NCBI RefSeq assembly: GCF_900117425.1
Contig: NZ_FPEH01000012.1
Span: 458,492 to 522,491 of the forward strand
Origin: Novosphingobium sp. NDB2Meth1
GTDB taxonomy: Bacteria > Pseudomonadota > Alphaproteobacteria > Sphingomonadales > Sphingomonadaceae
Direction of reading: 5' to 3'
Length of the DNA: 64,000 nt
Shown here: positions 58,009 to 64,000 of the stretch, piece by piece
How the letters are laid out: every line of letters starts with the position of its first letter
How positions within the stretch are numbered: position 1 is the stretch's first letter
Made by a program: the position numbers and the translations under genes
The notes under the pieces: model-generated
The model's database searches: none
What the model saw: only the letters and a program-made list of their open reading frames with translations
What the model was told of the DNA's origin: nothing

Positions 58009-59304
58009 ATGAATGGTTCCACGCTTCTTTTCTCCGGCGATGATCGCGATGTCCTGACCGGCCTCCCCGGGCTCGACAGCGCGGCGCAGTGGCTCGATGG
58101 TTCGAGCGAGACGGGCTTTGTCCAGGCGATGATGGTAAGCCTGCAGCGGCTCCCGGCGGTCAATCTCGCCTACGGGATGGCGGGCGGCGACCGCGTGCTG
58201 GTGGAGATTGCGCGGCGCCTGAGGGATTTCGTGGCGGATGAGCTTGGCCCGCAGGCGCTGGTGGCGCGGGCGAGTGGCGGGGCGTTCCTTGTCGCATCGC
58301 ACGCGGCGCTGAGCCGCGAGCGTTGGCAATGGCTGGCCGAAGCGCTGGGCCGCGCCATCGCGCGGCCGCTGGTGATCGACGGCGAGAAGCTGAGCCTTGC
58401 CCCGCGCACCGCATTGCTGCGCGGGCTGCCGGGTGAAAGCGGCGGTGCATTGCTCGACAGGCTCGATCAGGTTTCCGGCGATCTCCAGCGCCGCAGCGGC
58501 CGCCGCGTGCTGTGGGCAGACGGCAGCCATCCGGCGCGCGGACGCAGCGCCGCGAGCCTCGAGGGCGATCTCCTCGGCGCGCTCCACCGCGACGAGATCA
58601 CCGTGCTGTTCCAGCCGCAGTTCAACGTTGCGACCGGCGCGCTCGCCGGGGCCGAGGCACTTGCGCGGTGGGAACATCCGAGCTTTGGCCGCATTTGCGC
58701 CGAGACGCTCTTTGCCGTGGCGGACCGGGGCGACCACGTGGCGCAGCTTTCGCGCCATATCGGCAGGCGCGCGCTGGCGATGGCCTCGGCATGGCCAGCC
58801 TCGCTGCCGCTCAAGCTCTCGCTCAACGTGACCGCGGAAGACTTCGCGGTCGGCGATTTCGCGGCGGCACTGAAGGCGGAAATCGCAGCGAGCGGCTTTC
58901 TTCCCGAACGGCTGACGATCGAGATCACCGAGCAGACCCTGATCGCCGATTTCGAGGCCTGCGCCGCCGCGCTGCGCGAGCTGGAAGGCATCGGCGTCAA
59001 GGTTGCGCTCGACGACTTCGGCACGGGCTTCTCGAACTTCCGCGCGCTCAAGGCATTGCCGCTTGATGCCCTGAAGCTCGACCGCTCGCTGGTGGTCGAT
59101 ATCGAGCATGACCCGCGCGACCGGGCGATCCTTTCGGCGATGGTGGCGATGGCGCGTGCGCTGGGGCTCAAGGTGATCGCCGAAGGGGTGGAGACTGAAG
59201 GCCAGCTCGCCATTCTGCGTGCCGAAGGCTGCGATGTGTTCCAGGGCTTCCTGCGCGCAGGGCCGATCGATGCGGCCGAATTCGCAAGCCTGGTGGCGGG
59301 CTGA
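58009..59304 (+). CDS. EAL-domain cyclic-di-GMP phosphodiesterase with degenerate GGDEF
   Basis: A 431-residue cytoplasmic protein. Residues 1 to about 180 are a GGDEF-like domain whose active loop reads ARASGGAFLVA, so cyclase activity is lost. The EAL domain (about 190-431) looks complete: AGAEALARWEHP with E216, LSLNVT, LTIEITEQTL, VALDDFGTGFSNFRAL, LKLDRSLVVDI, KVIAEGVETEGQL and FQGFLRAGP. It should hydrolyse c-di-GMP to pGpG. It has no membrane segment or sensor domain. The following pseudogene's ATG comes straight after its stop. Confidence 0.92.
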   Translation: MNGSTLLFSGDDRDVLTGLPGLDSAAQWLDGSSETGFVQAMMVSLQRLPAVNLAYGMAGGDRVLVEIARRLRDFVADELGPQALVARASGGAFLVASHAALSRERWQWLAEALGRAIARPLVIDGEKLSLAPRTALLRGLPGESGGALLDRLDQVSGDLQRRSGRRVLWADGSHPARGRSAASLEGDLLGALHRDEITVLFQPQFNVATGALAGAEALARWEHPSFGRICAETLFAVADRGDHVAQLSRHIGRRALAMASAWPASLPLKLSLNVTAEDFAVGDFAAALKAEIAASGFLPERLTIEITEQTLIADFEACAAALRELEGIGVKVALDDFGTGFSNFRALKALPLDALKLDRSLVVDIEHDPRDRAILSAMVAMARALGLKVIAEGVETEGQLAILRAEGCDVFQGFLRAGPIDAAEFASLVAG

Positions 59305-59636
59305 ATGGGCATTGACCATCGCCTTGCGACGTACGGCCCGCTCGCGCCGGGGCGGGCGAACCATCATCAGCTCGCGTTGCTGTCCGGCACCTGGACCACC
59401 GGCACGATCAGGGGGCGCCTGATCGAGACGGGTTGGGGCGCAGCGTTGGGCTATCCGGCTTTGGTGCTGGACGAAGACGGTGAGGCTATCGAGTTCACCT
59501 GTTCACGTCGCCGGACCTGCCTGCGCACTGGGACCGGCTCGATGCGTTCGAAGGTGACGAGTACCGGCGCGGCGAAGTCATGGTGGAGACTGCGGAAGGC
59601 CGGGTGGCTGCGTGGATCTACTTGGCGGCGGAGTGA
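59305..59636 (+). pseudogene. Frameshifted gamma-glutamylcyclotransferase (AIG2-like)
   Basis: The first 62 codons read LATYGPLAPGRANHHQLALLSGTW, RGRLIETGWGAALGYPALVLDEDGEAIE, the start of a GGCT-like fold. After about 59493 the family sequence goes on in another frame: VHLFTSPDLPAHWDRLDAFEGDEYRRGEV ... AAWIYLAAE, then TGA at 59634-59636. One missing base, for example a G in the GAG-TTC step, explains it exactly. The unshifted frame ends at 59670 with unrelated, Arg/Ser-rich sequence. The protein would be about 110 residues and is interrupted just before the FEG active-site region. It may be a recent mutation or a sequencing error; the gene lies directly behind the EAL gene. Confidence 0.85.
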
Positions 59637-59704
59637 GCCGTGGCTTGCGCTTAACCGTTCGATTAACTAGCCTCGCACCCGTGTGTTCGGGATGAGGCAA
59701 CGGC

Positions 59705-61339
59705 ATGTCGCAAGGTGAGTTCGACTATATCGTGATCGGGGCGGGGAGCGCGGGCGCCGTGCTGGCGGCGCGGCTGTCGGAAGACCCGCACATGCGCGTG
59801 CTGCTGCTCGAGGCGGGCGGGCCGAACACCTCGGTGCTGGTGCGCATGCCGGCGGGGGTGGGCACCCTCATCAAGCAGAAGAGCAAGCACAACTGGGGCT
59901 TCTGGAGCGAGCCCGAGCCGCACATGGACGGCCGCCGCATGTGGCACCCGCGCGGGAAGGGGCTGGGCGGCTCCTCCGCGATCAATGGCATGGTCTATGT
60001 GCGCGGGCATGCCACCGATTACGACCAGTGGCGGCAGCTGGGGCTGGAGGGGTGGTCCTATGCCGATGTGCTGCCCTATTTCCGCAAGGCCGAGGACAAT
60101 TGCCTGGGCGCGAGCGAGTTCCACGGCACCGGCGGGCCGCTCAAGGTCAACTGGGGCGAGCATTCGGAGCATCCGCTTTACCAGAGCTTCCTCGCCGCCG
60201 GGCAGCAGGCCGGGCATCCCTTTACCGAGGACTTCAACGGCGCGAGCCAGGAAGGGTTCGGGCGCTATCAGCTGACCATCAACGACGGGCAGCGCTGGTC
60301 TGCGGCGCGGGGCTACCTCACGCCGATCATGGGGACGCGGCGCAATCTGGCAGTGGTGACCGGGGCGCGGGTGCACCGGATCGTGATTGCGAACGGGCGC
60401 GCGGCGGGGGTGGAGTATTCGCTTGGGCCGGGGAAGGCGGTGCAGACGGCGCAGTCCTCCCGCGAAGTGCTGCTTTGTGCGGGGGCGTTCCAGTCCCCGC
60501 AGATACTCCAGCTTTCGGGGATCGGCGATCCGGAGAAGCTGAAGGCGGCGGGCGTCGCTCCGGTCCATGCGCTGCCGGGGGTGGGGGCGAACCTGCAGGA
60601 TCACCTCGACGTGACGCTCAACTGGGCGGCGACGCAGCCGGTTTCGCTCTACCACCAGATCCGGGGCTGGCGGCAATACAAGGTAGGGCTGCACTACCTG
60701 CTGACCGGCAAGGGCGGCGGGCGGCAGAACGGCCTCGAAGCCGGGGCCTTCCTCAAGTCGCGCCCCGATCTCGACCGGCCGGACCTGCAGCTGCACTTCG
60801 TGATCGCGATCATGCAGGAACACGCCAAGGTGCGGGTGGAGCGCGACGGGTTCACCGTCCATGTCTGCCAGCTCCGTCCGGAAAGCCGGGGCACGGTGGG
60901 CCTGAGGAGCCGCGATCCCTATGACGATCCGGCGATCACCGCCAATTTCCTCGCCACCGAGGAAGACCGGCGCGTGGTGCGCGAGGGCATCCGGATCGCG
61001 CGGGAGGTCGTGGCGCAGGATGCCTTCGCGCCCTATCGCGGCGAGGAGATCTGGCCCGGGGCCGAGGTCCAGTCGGACGCGGCGATCGACGCCTGGGTGC
61101 GGGCGCGGGGGGAGACGATCTACCACCCCGTCGGCACCGCGAAGATGGGCACGGGCACCGACCCGATGGCGGTGGTGGACAAGGACTGCAAGGTGATCGG
61201 CCTTGCGGGCCTGCGCGTCGTCGATGCCTCGGTCATTCCGCTGCTGGTGGGCGGCAACACCAATGCGCCGACGATCATGATCGCCGAGAAGATCGCCGAT
61301 GTGATTCGGGGGCCGTCGGCGCTGGCGGCGGCGGCGTGA
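59705..61339 (+). CDS. GMC-family FAD oxidoreductase (choline-dehydrogenase-like)
   Basis: A 544-residue flavoprotein. The FAD motif is FDYIVIGAGSAGAVLAARLSEDP at the N-terminus, GKGLGGSSAINGMVYVRGHATDYDQW is GMC signature 1, and GAFQSPQILQLSGIGDP is signature 2. HPVGTAKMG carries the catalytic His and GGNTNAPTIMIAEKIADVI the C-terminal flavin-contact segment. Members oxidise alcohols (choline, polyethylene glycol, long-chain or terpene alcohols); the substrate is not evident. There is no signal peptide. The ATG at 59705 has GAGG upstream. Confidence 0.92.
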   Translation: MSQGEFDYIVIGAGSAGAVLAARLSEDPHMRVLLLEAGGPNTSVLVRMPAGVGTLIKQKSKHNWGFWSEPEPHMDGRRMWHPRGKGLGGSSAINGMVYVRGHATDYDQWRQLGLEGWSYADVLPYFRKAEDNCLGASEFHGTGGPLKVNWGEHSEHPLYQSFLAAGQQAGHPFTEDFNGASQEGFGRYQLTINDGQRWSAARGYLTPIMGTRRNLAVVTGARVHRIVIANGRAAGVEYSLGPGKAVQTAQSSREVLLCAGAFQSPQILQLSGIGDPEKLKAAGVAPVHALPGVGANLQDHLDVTLNWAATQPVSLYHQIRGWRQYKVGLHYLLTGKGGGRQNGLEAGAFLKSRPDLDRPDLQLHFVIAIMQEHAKVRVERDGFTVHVCQLRPESRGTVGLRSRDPYDDPAITANFLATEEDRRVVREGIRIAREVVAQDAFAPYRGEEIWPGAEVQSDAAIDAWVRARGETIYHPVGTAKMGTGTDPMAVVDKDCKVIGLAGLRVVDASVIPLLVGGNTNAPTIMIAEKIADVIRGPSALAAAA

Positions 61340-61577
61340 CGAGTCGCCCTGTCCCGTTTCGGGATGGGGTTGACACGGTTGACACAGTCCATGGCGAAAA
61401 CTGTCAGGCCCCTCCGCGCGCCTCGATTGTGCCAGAAAAGCACAATGCGGTCAGAGGCTTGAGGGCGCGGGAGGGGCATTTGCGGACGGTATCGCAGGCG
61501 GCGGCATGTAGGACAGGGTTTTGTTGAACGGCCCCGGTTCCGGCTCCGCTGGCAGAGGGTGAAGGGAGAAGAGGCGC
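61340..61577. other. Intergenic region with doubled TTGACAC motif
   Basis: TTGACAC occurs twice in tandem (around 61370 and 61379), and the second forms an imperfect inverted repeat with ACTGTCA at about 61398. This could be a regulator site or a pair of -35 boxes; no fitting -10 is seen. No gene is present. Confidence 0.35.
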
Positions 61578-61964
61578 ATGACCGTGAAAGTGATCAGCAT
61601 GGAGCCCGATCCGCTGGCGCCTTATGCGATTTCGCCGGGGTGGCAGGTGGGGAACCTGCTGTTCCTTTCAGGGCAGGCGGCGATCAGCCCGGAAGGCGCG
61701 ATTGTCGGCGCGGGGGACTTTGACGCGCAGCTGGCACAGACTTTCGCCAATATCGACGCCGTGCTGGCGGCGGGCGGAAGCGACCGCAGCCGCATCGTGA
61801 AAGTGACGATCTACCTGACCGACATGGGCAACTTCCCGAAGATCGTAGAGGCGCGGCGGCGCTATTTCACGCCGCCCTGGCCGGCGGACACGATCGTCGA
61901 GGTGAGGAGCCTCGCGCTGCCGGAGCTGATGGTGGAGATTGATGTGATTGCGCATGCGGGGTGA
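61578..61964 (+). CDS. RidA-family protein (YjgF/UK114)
   Basis: A 128-residue protein with the RidA pattern: GNLLFLSGQAAISPEGAIVG, QTFANIDAVLAAGGSDRSRIVKVTIYLTDMGNFPKIVEARRRYF and EVRSLALPELMVEIDVIAHAG, where the Arg and Glu fit the active site that hydrolyses reactive enamines/imines from PLP enzymes. Trimeric cytoplasmic deaminase is the known role of the family; subgroup members have other substrates. GGGAGAAGAGG lies just before the ATG. Confidence 0.9.
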   Translation: MTVKVISMEPDPLAPYAISPGWQVGNLLFLSGQAAISPEGAIVGAGDFDAQLAQTFANIDAVLAAGGSDRSRIVKVTIYLTDMGNFPKIVEARRRYFTPPWPADTIVEVRSLALPELMVEIDVIAHAG

Positions 61965-62045
61965 GGGGCTTGTTTTGGTTGTATCCTGACCGCCAGTTTC
62001 TATATTGATCTGGTGCAAGGCGCACCTTAACGGGAAGGCAATACG

Positions 62046-62270
62046 GTGTCCAAGGCAGGCCAGCATGTGGTGCCCAACGGCGGCAAATGGAGCGTTCGGC
62101 GCGCAGGCGCATCGCGCGCTTCCAGCACCTTTGGCACGCAGCAGGAAGCGATCAGCAAAGCCACCGAGATCGCCCGCAACCAGAAGACCGAACTCTATAT
62201 TCACGGCCGCGATGGCCGCATCCGTGCGCGCAATTCCTATGGGCAGGACCCGCAGTCGTCCAAGGGCTGA
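62046..62270 (+). CDS. DUF2188 small protein
   Basis: A 74-residue protein with the whole DUF2188 pattern: QHVVPNGGKWSVRRAGASR, STFGTQQEAISKATEIARN, TELYIHGRDGRIRARNSYGQDP. The family has no established function and is often found near mobile or defence-type genes. GTG 62046 has GGGAAGG upstream. Only 2 bases separate its stop from the TTG start of the next gene, so the two form one unit. Confidence 0.85.
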   Translation: MSKAGQHVVPNGGKWSVRRAGASRASSTFGTQQEAISKATEIARNQKTELYIHGRDGRIRARNSYGQDPQSSKG

Positions 62271-62272
62271 CC

Positions 62273-62899
62273 TTGGCTGAACCTGCGTTCGACAAGTCTG
62301 TCTTCATCAACTGCCCGCTTGATGAAGAGTACGAGGGAATCCTTCAGGCGATGCTGTTTTGCGTCGTCTACCTTGGGTTTCTACCCCGTATTGCGACCGA
62401 GCGCGCGGACTCGGCCGAGAACCGGCTGAGCAAGATCATCGAGCTTATCGAGGCGTCGCGGTATTCCATTCACGACCTGAGCCGCTGTCAGGCGCGAACG
62501 GCAGGCGAGTATTTCCGGCTCAATATGCCGTTCGAACTCGGGATCGACTTTGGCTGCAGGCGCTATGTCGAGCGCTGCAAGGACAAGAAAATCCTGATTC
62601 TCGAGCAGCGCCGATACCAGCTCAAGGCGGCACTATCCGATCTGGCCGGGTGCGACGTCGAGGCACATGGCGAGGATTACGAGAAAGCCGTGCGCAAGGT
62701 CCGCAACTGGCTGGTGAATGAGGCGGGAGCGGAGAAGATCGGCGCGGGCCGCATTCTGGGCAAGTACGCCGATTTCCAGCAGTGGTACTTCGAAGGCCAG
62801 CTTGCCGCCGGATTCTCGGAAGATGACATCAAGGATTACCCGACCAGCGAATTGCTGGCGGCCATGACGGAGTGGATGGCGCTGGGCCAGCCGCTTTAG
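62273..62899 (+). CDS. TIR/deoxyribosyltransferase-like protein of unknown function
   Basis: About 208 residues. The opening KSVFINCPLDEEYEGILQAMLFCVVYLGF resembles the first strand and helix of TIR or nucleoside-deoxyribosyltransferase folds. ADSAENRLSKIIELIEASRYSIHDLSR and EYFRLNMPFELGIDFG follow; the Glu in MPFELG lies where TIR-like proteins keep their catalytic Glu (NVIFELG). From memory it belongs to an unnamed family seen in accessory regions. The start is probably TTG 62273, with AAGGG 6 bases upstream. Its stop overlaps that of the convergent parD. NAD- or nucleotide-cleaving activity is a hypothesis. Confidence 0.7.
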   Translation: MAEPAFDKSVFINCPLDEEYEGILQAMLFCVVYLGFLPRIATERADSAENRLSKIIELIEASRYSIHDLSRCQARTAGEYFRLNMPFELGIDFGCRRYVERCKDKKILILEQRRYQLKAALSDLAGCDVEAHGEDYEKAVRKVRNWLVNEAGAEKIGAGRILGKYADFQQWYFEGQLAAGFSEDDIKDYPTSELLAAMTEWMALGQPL

Positions 62900-63150
62900 C
62901 GCTTGCCGAGCGAGGCGCGGACGTCTTCGAGCGATAGGCCGCGCGAGGGATCGGCGCGGTAGGCATCGTAGGCGGGGGCGGCCTGCTGGCGCAGCCAATC
63001 CTCCAGCGCGCGTTCGCGGGCACCGAGCGCGCGCAGCCCCTCGCGGATCACTTCGCTTTCGCTGGCATATTCACCAGACGCCACCTTGGCGCGGACGAGC
63101 GCGGCCATTTCGTTGGGCAAGGTGACGCTGAACTGCTGGGTGGTGCGCAT
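62896..63150 (-). CDS. parD: ParD-like type II antitoxin (orphan)
   Basis: An 84-residue ribbon-helix-helix protein. TTQQFSVTLPNEMAALVRAKVASGEYASESEVIREGLRAL is the DNA-binding and dimer part, and the C-terminal tail (RQQAAPAYDAYRADPSRGLSLEDVRASLGKR) would bind the toxin. ParD normally precedes parE; here the downstream space is taken by the convergent gene and no parE is visible. AAAGGAG lies 7 bases before the ATG, so expression looks intact. A decayed copy of its 5' end lies upstream. Confidence 0.88.
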   Translation of the reverse strand: MRTTQQFSVTLPNEMAALVRAKVASGEYASESEVIREGLRALGARERALEDWLRQQAAPAYDAYRADPSRGLSLEDVRASLGKR

Positions 63151-63418
63151 GGGCTGGGCTCCTTTGTGGATGGGATTTAATCCTATTGGAGCTTGGGGGC
63201 AAGGGAGTTGGGATTGGGGATTTAGTAAACTGTCACCGTAATCCCCCACCGTAATCCCCCGTAATCCCTGTCACCGTAATCCCAATTCGTTGGGCAGGGT
63301 GACGCTGAACTGCTGGGTGGTACGCATGAGGTTGCTCCGTGAGGATAGAATTCGATCCTATTGCAGCCTGGGGGCAAGGGCGATGGGTTTCGGGGGTGTT
63401 GCACCTGTCACCGCAACC
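63107..63418. repeat. Diverged tandem duplication of the parD 5' end and upstream region
   Basis: Copy one (about 63107-63245) and copy two (about 63284-63418) share the order: first 15 codons of parD, the upstream segment with ATCCTATTG and GGGGGCAAGGG, then CTGTCACCG followed by TAATCCC or CAACCC. Copy two stops after the codons for LPNE, so it is a remnant (start codon at 63327). Between them CACCGTAATCCC is iterated about four times (63231-63283), and a variant recurs at 63424-63440. Confidence 0.75.
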
Positions 63419-63571
63419 CACGACCTGTAACCGCAACCCCTTTACCTCTGAATCGCGGTAATTCAGCTTCCAATCACTGGCAAAAAAATATATTGCTAAG
63501 GGATTAAGACTGCGTAAATCCCTAGTCAAATCGGCAAACGTTTTGAACCGTTTTGGTTAGGGTGTTTCGGG
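63419..63571. other. AT-richer stretch before the last complete gene
   Basis: After the repeat remnant, base composition falls sharply in G+C (for example around 63479-63500, CAAAAAAATATATTGC). It probably carries the promoter of the following gene; I see no gene of its own. Confidence 0.35.
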
Positions 63572-63898
63572 ATGGAAGAAATGGAATCAGATCCGTTTAG
63601 GCGGATTAAGATGGAGATTTTTACGCTTGCCGACGCTTCGTCGCAGGTGCTTGATCTTTACGATAAGATTGACCAGAATAAAACTCCGGTCATCACAGTG
63701 GATTACGCTCTCATCTCAGGCTTTATTAGACCTGATCAGCGCCACAAGCCTACACTTAATGATGTTGGCTTCGACCGGGACATAGATTTTGTCGGTTCCA
63801 GAATTTTTGAGCTTTTTGCTCAGTTTGGAAATACTGCACCATATCAGTTGGCATTTTCCGAGCCGACAGTCATGGTCGTGTCCCACGGGGTGGTGTAG
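63572..63898 (+). CDS. Unknown protein in low-GC accessory DNA, possibly cut by an insertion
   Basis: A 108-residue frame (MEEMESDPFRRIKMEIFTLADASSQVLDLYDKID...) with ordinary amino-acid composition, no signal peptide and no domain I recognise. Its codons are much AT-richer than those of the rest of the window, a sign of recent transfer. It ends in VVSHGVV-stop immediately where the insertion-sequence leader begins, so the true C-terminus may have been replaced by element sequence. Confidence 0.55.
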   Translation: MEEMESDPFRRIKMEIFTLADASSQVLDLYDKIDQNKTPVITVDYALISGFIRPDQRHKPTLNDVGFDRDIDFVGSRIFELFAQFGNTAPYQLAFSEPTVMVVSHGVV

Positions 63899-64000
63899 GA
63901 AGGTTTCTCTGAGAGGGTGGCCACCGTCGATCTTCTGGTAGGGTTCGGATGCGAACTCGAACCTGGAGAAGAAGACGATGACCGACGACAGAATGGCCCT
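63885..64000 (+). mobile_element. Left end of an IS256-type insertion sequence (partial)
   Basis: The last 100 bases return to high GC and resemble the leader of IS256-family elements seen in sphingomonads, ending in a transposase start. The left terminal repeat cannot be fixed because the other end lies outside the window; the boundary near 63885 is approximate. Confidence 0.55.
63978..64000 (+). CDS. IS256-family transposase, first codons only
   Basis: ATG at 63978 is preceded by GGAG and reads M-T-D-D-R-M-A-L up to the window edge. This opening is the usual N-terminus of an IS256-family (mutator-type) transposase group in Alphaproteobacteria, recalled from general knowledge. Only eight residues are visible, so the assignment rests on this opening and on the leader. 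Confidence 0.5.

Noticed and set aside
62273..62899. ParE toxin partner for the ParD gene
   Set aside because: The gene downstream of parD is on the opposite strand, is about 208 residues long and shows no RelE/ParE pattern.
63281..63440. CRISPR array
   Set aside because: The CACCGTAATCCC units are too short, contiguous and irregular, with no spacers and no cas genes in the window.

Overview
The window is high-GC DNA of an alphaproteobacterium, most likely a sphingomonad of the Novosphingobium type. The clues are two TonB-dependent receptors, a tRNA-Asn and housekeeping proteins of alphaproteobacterial type, a DivL-like kinase with Tyr in place of the usual His next to tsaE-amgK-murU-addB-addA-trxA, and the short inverted repeat built on CTTCGACAAGCTCAG. 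The genus is inference; no rRNA or other decisive marker is present.

Left part (1-23 kb): a TonB-dependent receptor cut by the window edge, a TPR-sulfotransferase, then a short accessory islet (about 4.9-7.6 kb) with a PD-(D/E)XK nuclease-like protein and a convergent TIR-like protein. Next come a second TonB receptor, a DUF1223 protein, a PLP decarboxylase-like enzyme with a GNAT acetyltransferase, and a Kef-type antiporter whose open frame runs without a stop, through two palindromic operator-like sites, into a MarR regulator. There follow a hotdog thioesterase, ftsB, folE, an alpha/beta hydrolase, a small outer-membrane protein, katG, a sterol-desaturase-family protein and a peroxiredoxin.

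Core part (23-43 kb): ahcY with a perfect inverted repeat upstream, then a tightly overlapping run divL-tsaE-amgK-murU-addB-addA followed by trxA. It combines cell-cycle signalling, t6A tRNA modification, peptidoglycan recycling and double-strand-break repair. An M28 peptidase, an inositol-phosphatase-family gene with argJ, and secA complete this part.

Secretion locus (43.6-54.8 kb): three translationally coupled genes encode a TpsB outer-membrane transporter, a 2111-residue TpsA exoprotein and an exported CHAT-domain (caspase-like) protease. This is the best candidate for an undescribed system. A tandem glycine riboswitch then precedes a dadA-like D-amino acid dehydrogenase.

Right part (56.5-64 kb): a PilZ-like protein, tRNA-Asn, nadK, an EAL phosphodiesterase followed directly by a frameshifted gamma-glutamylcyclotransferase, a GMC oxidoreductase and a RidA protein. 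The end is accessory: a DUF2188 gene coupled to a TIR/deoxyribosyltransferase-like protein, an orphan ParD antitoxin with a decayed duplicate of its 5' end, AT-richer DNA, and the start of an IS256-type insertion sequence at the edge.
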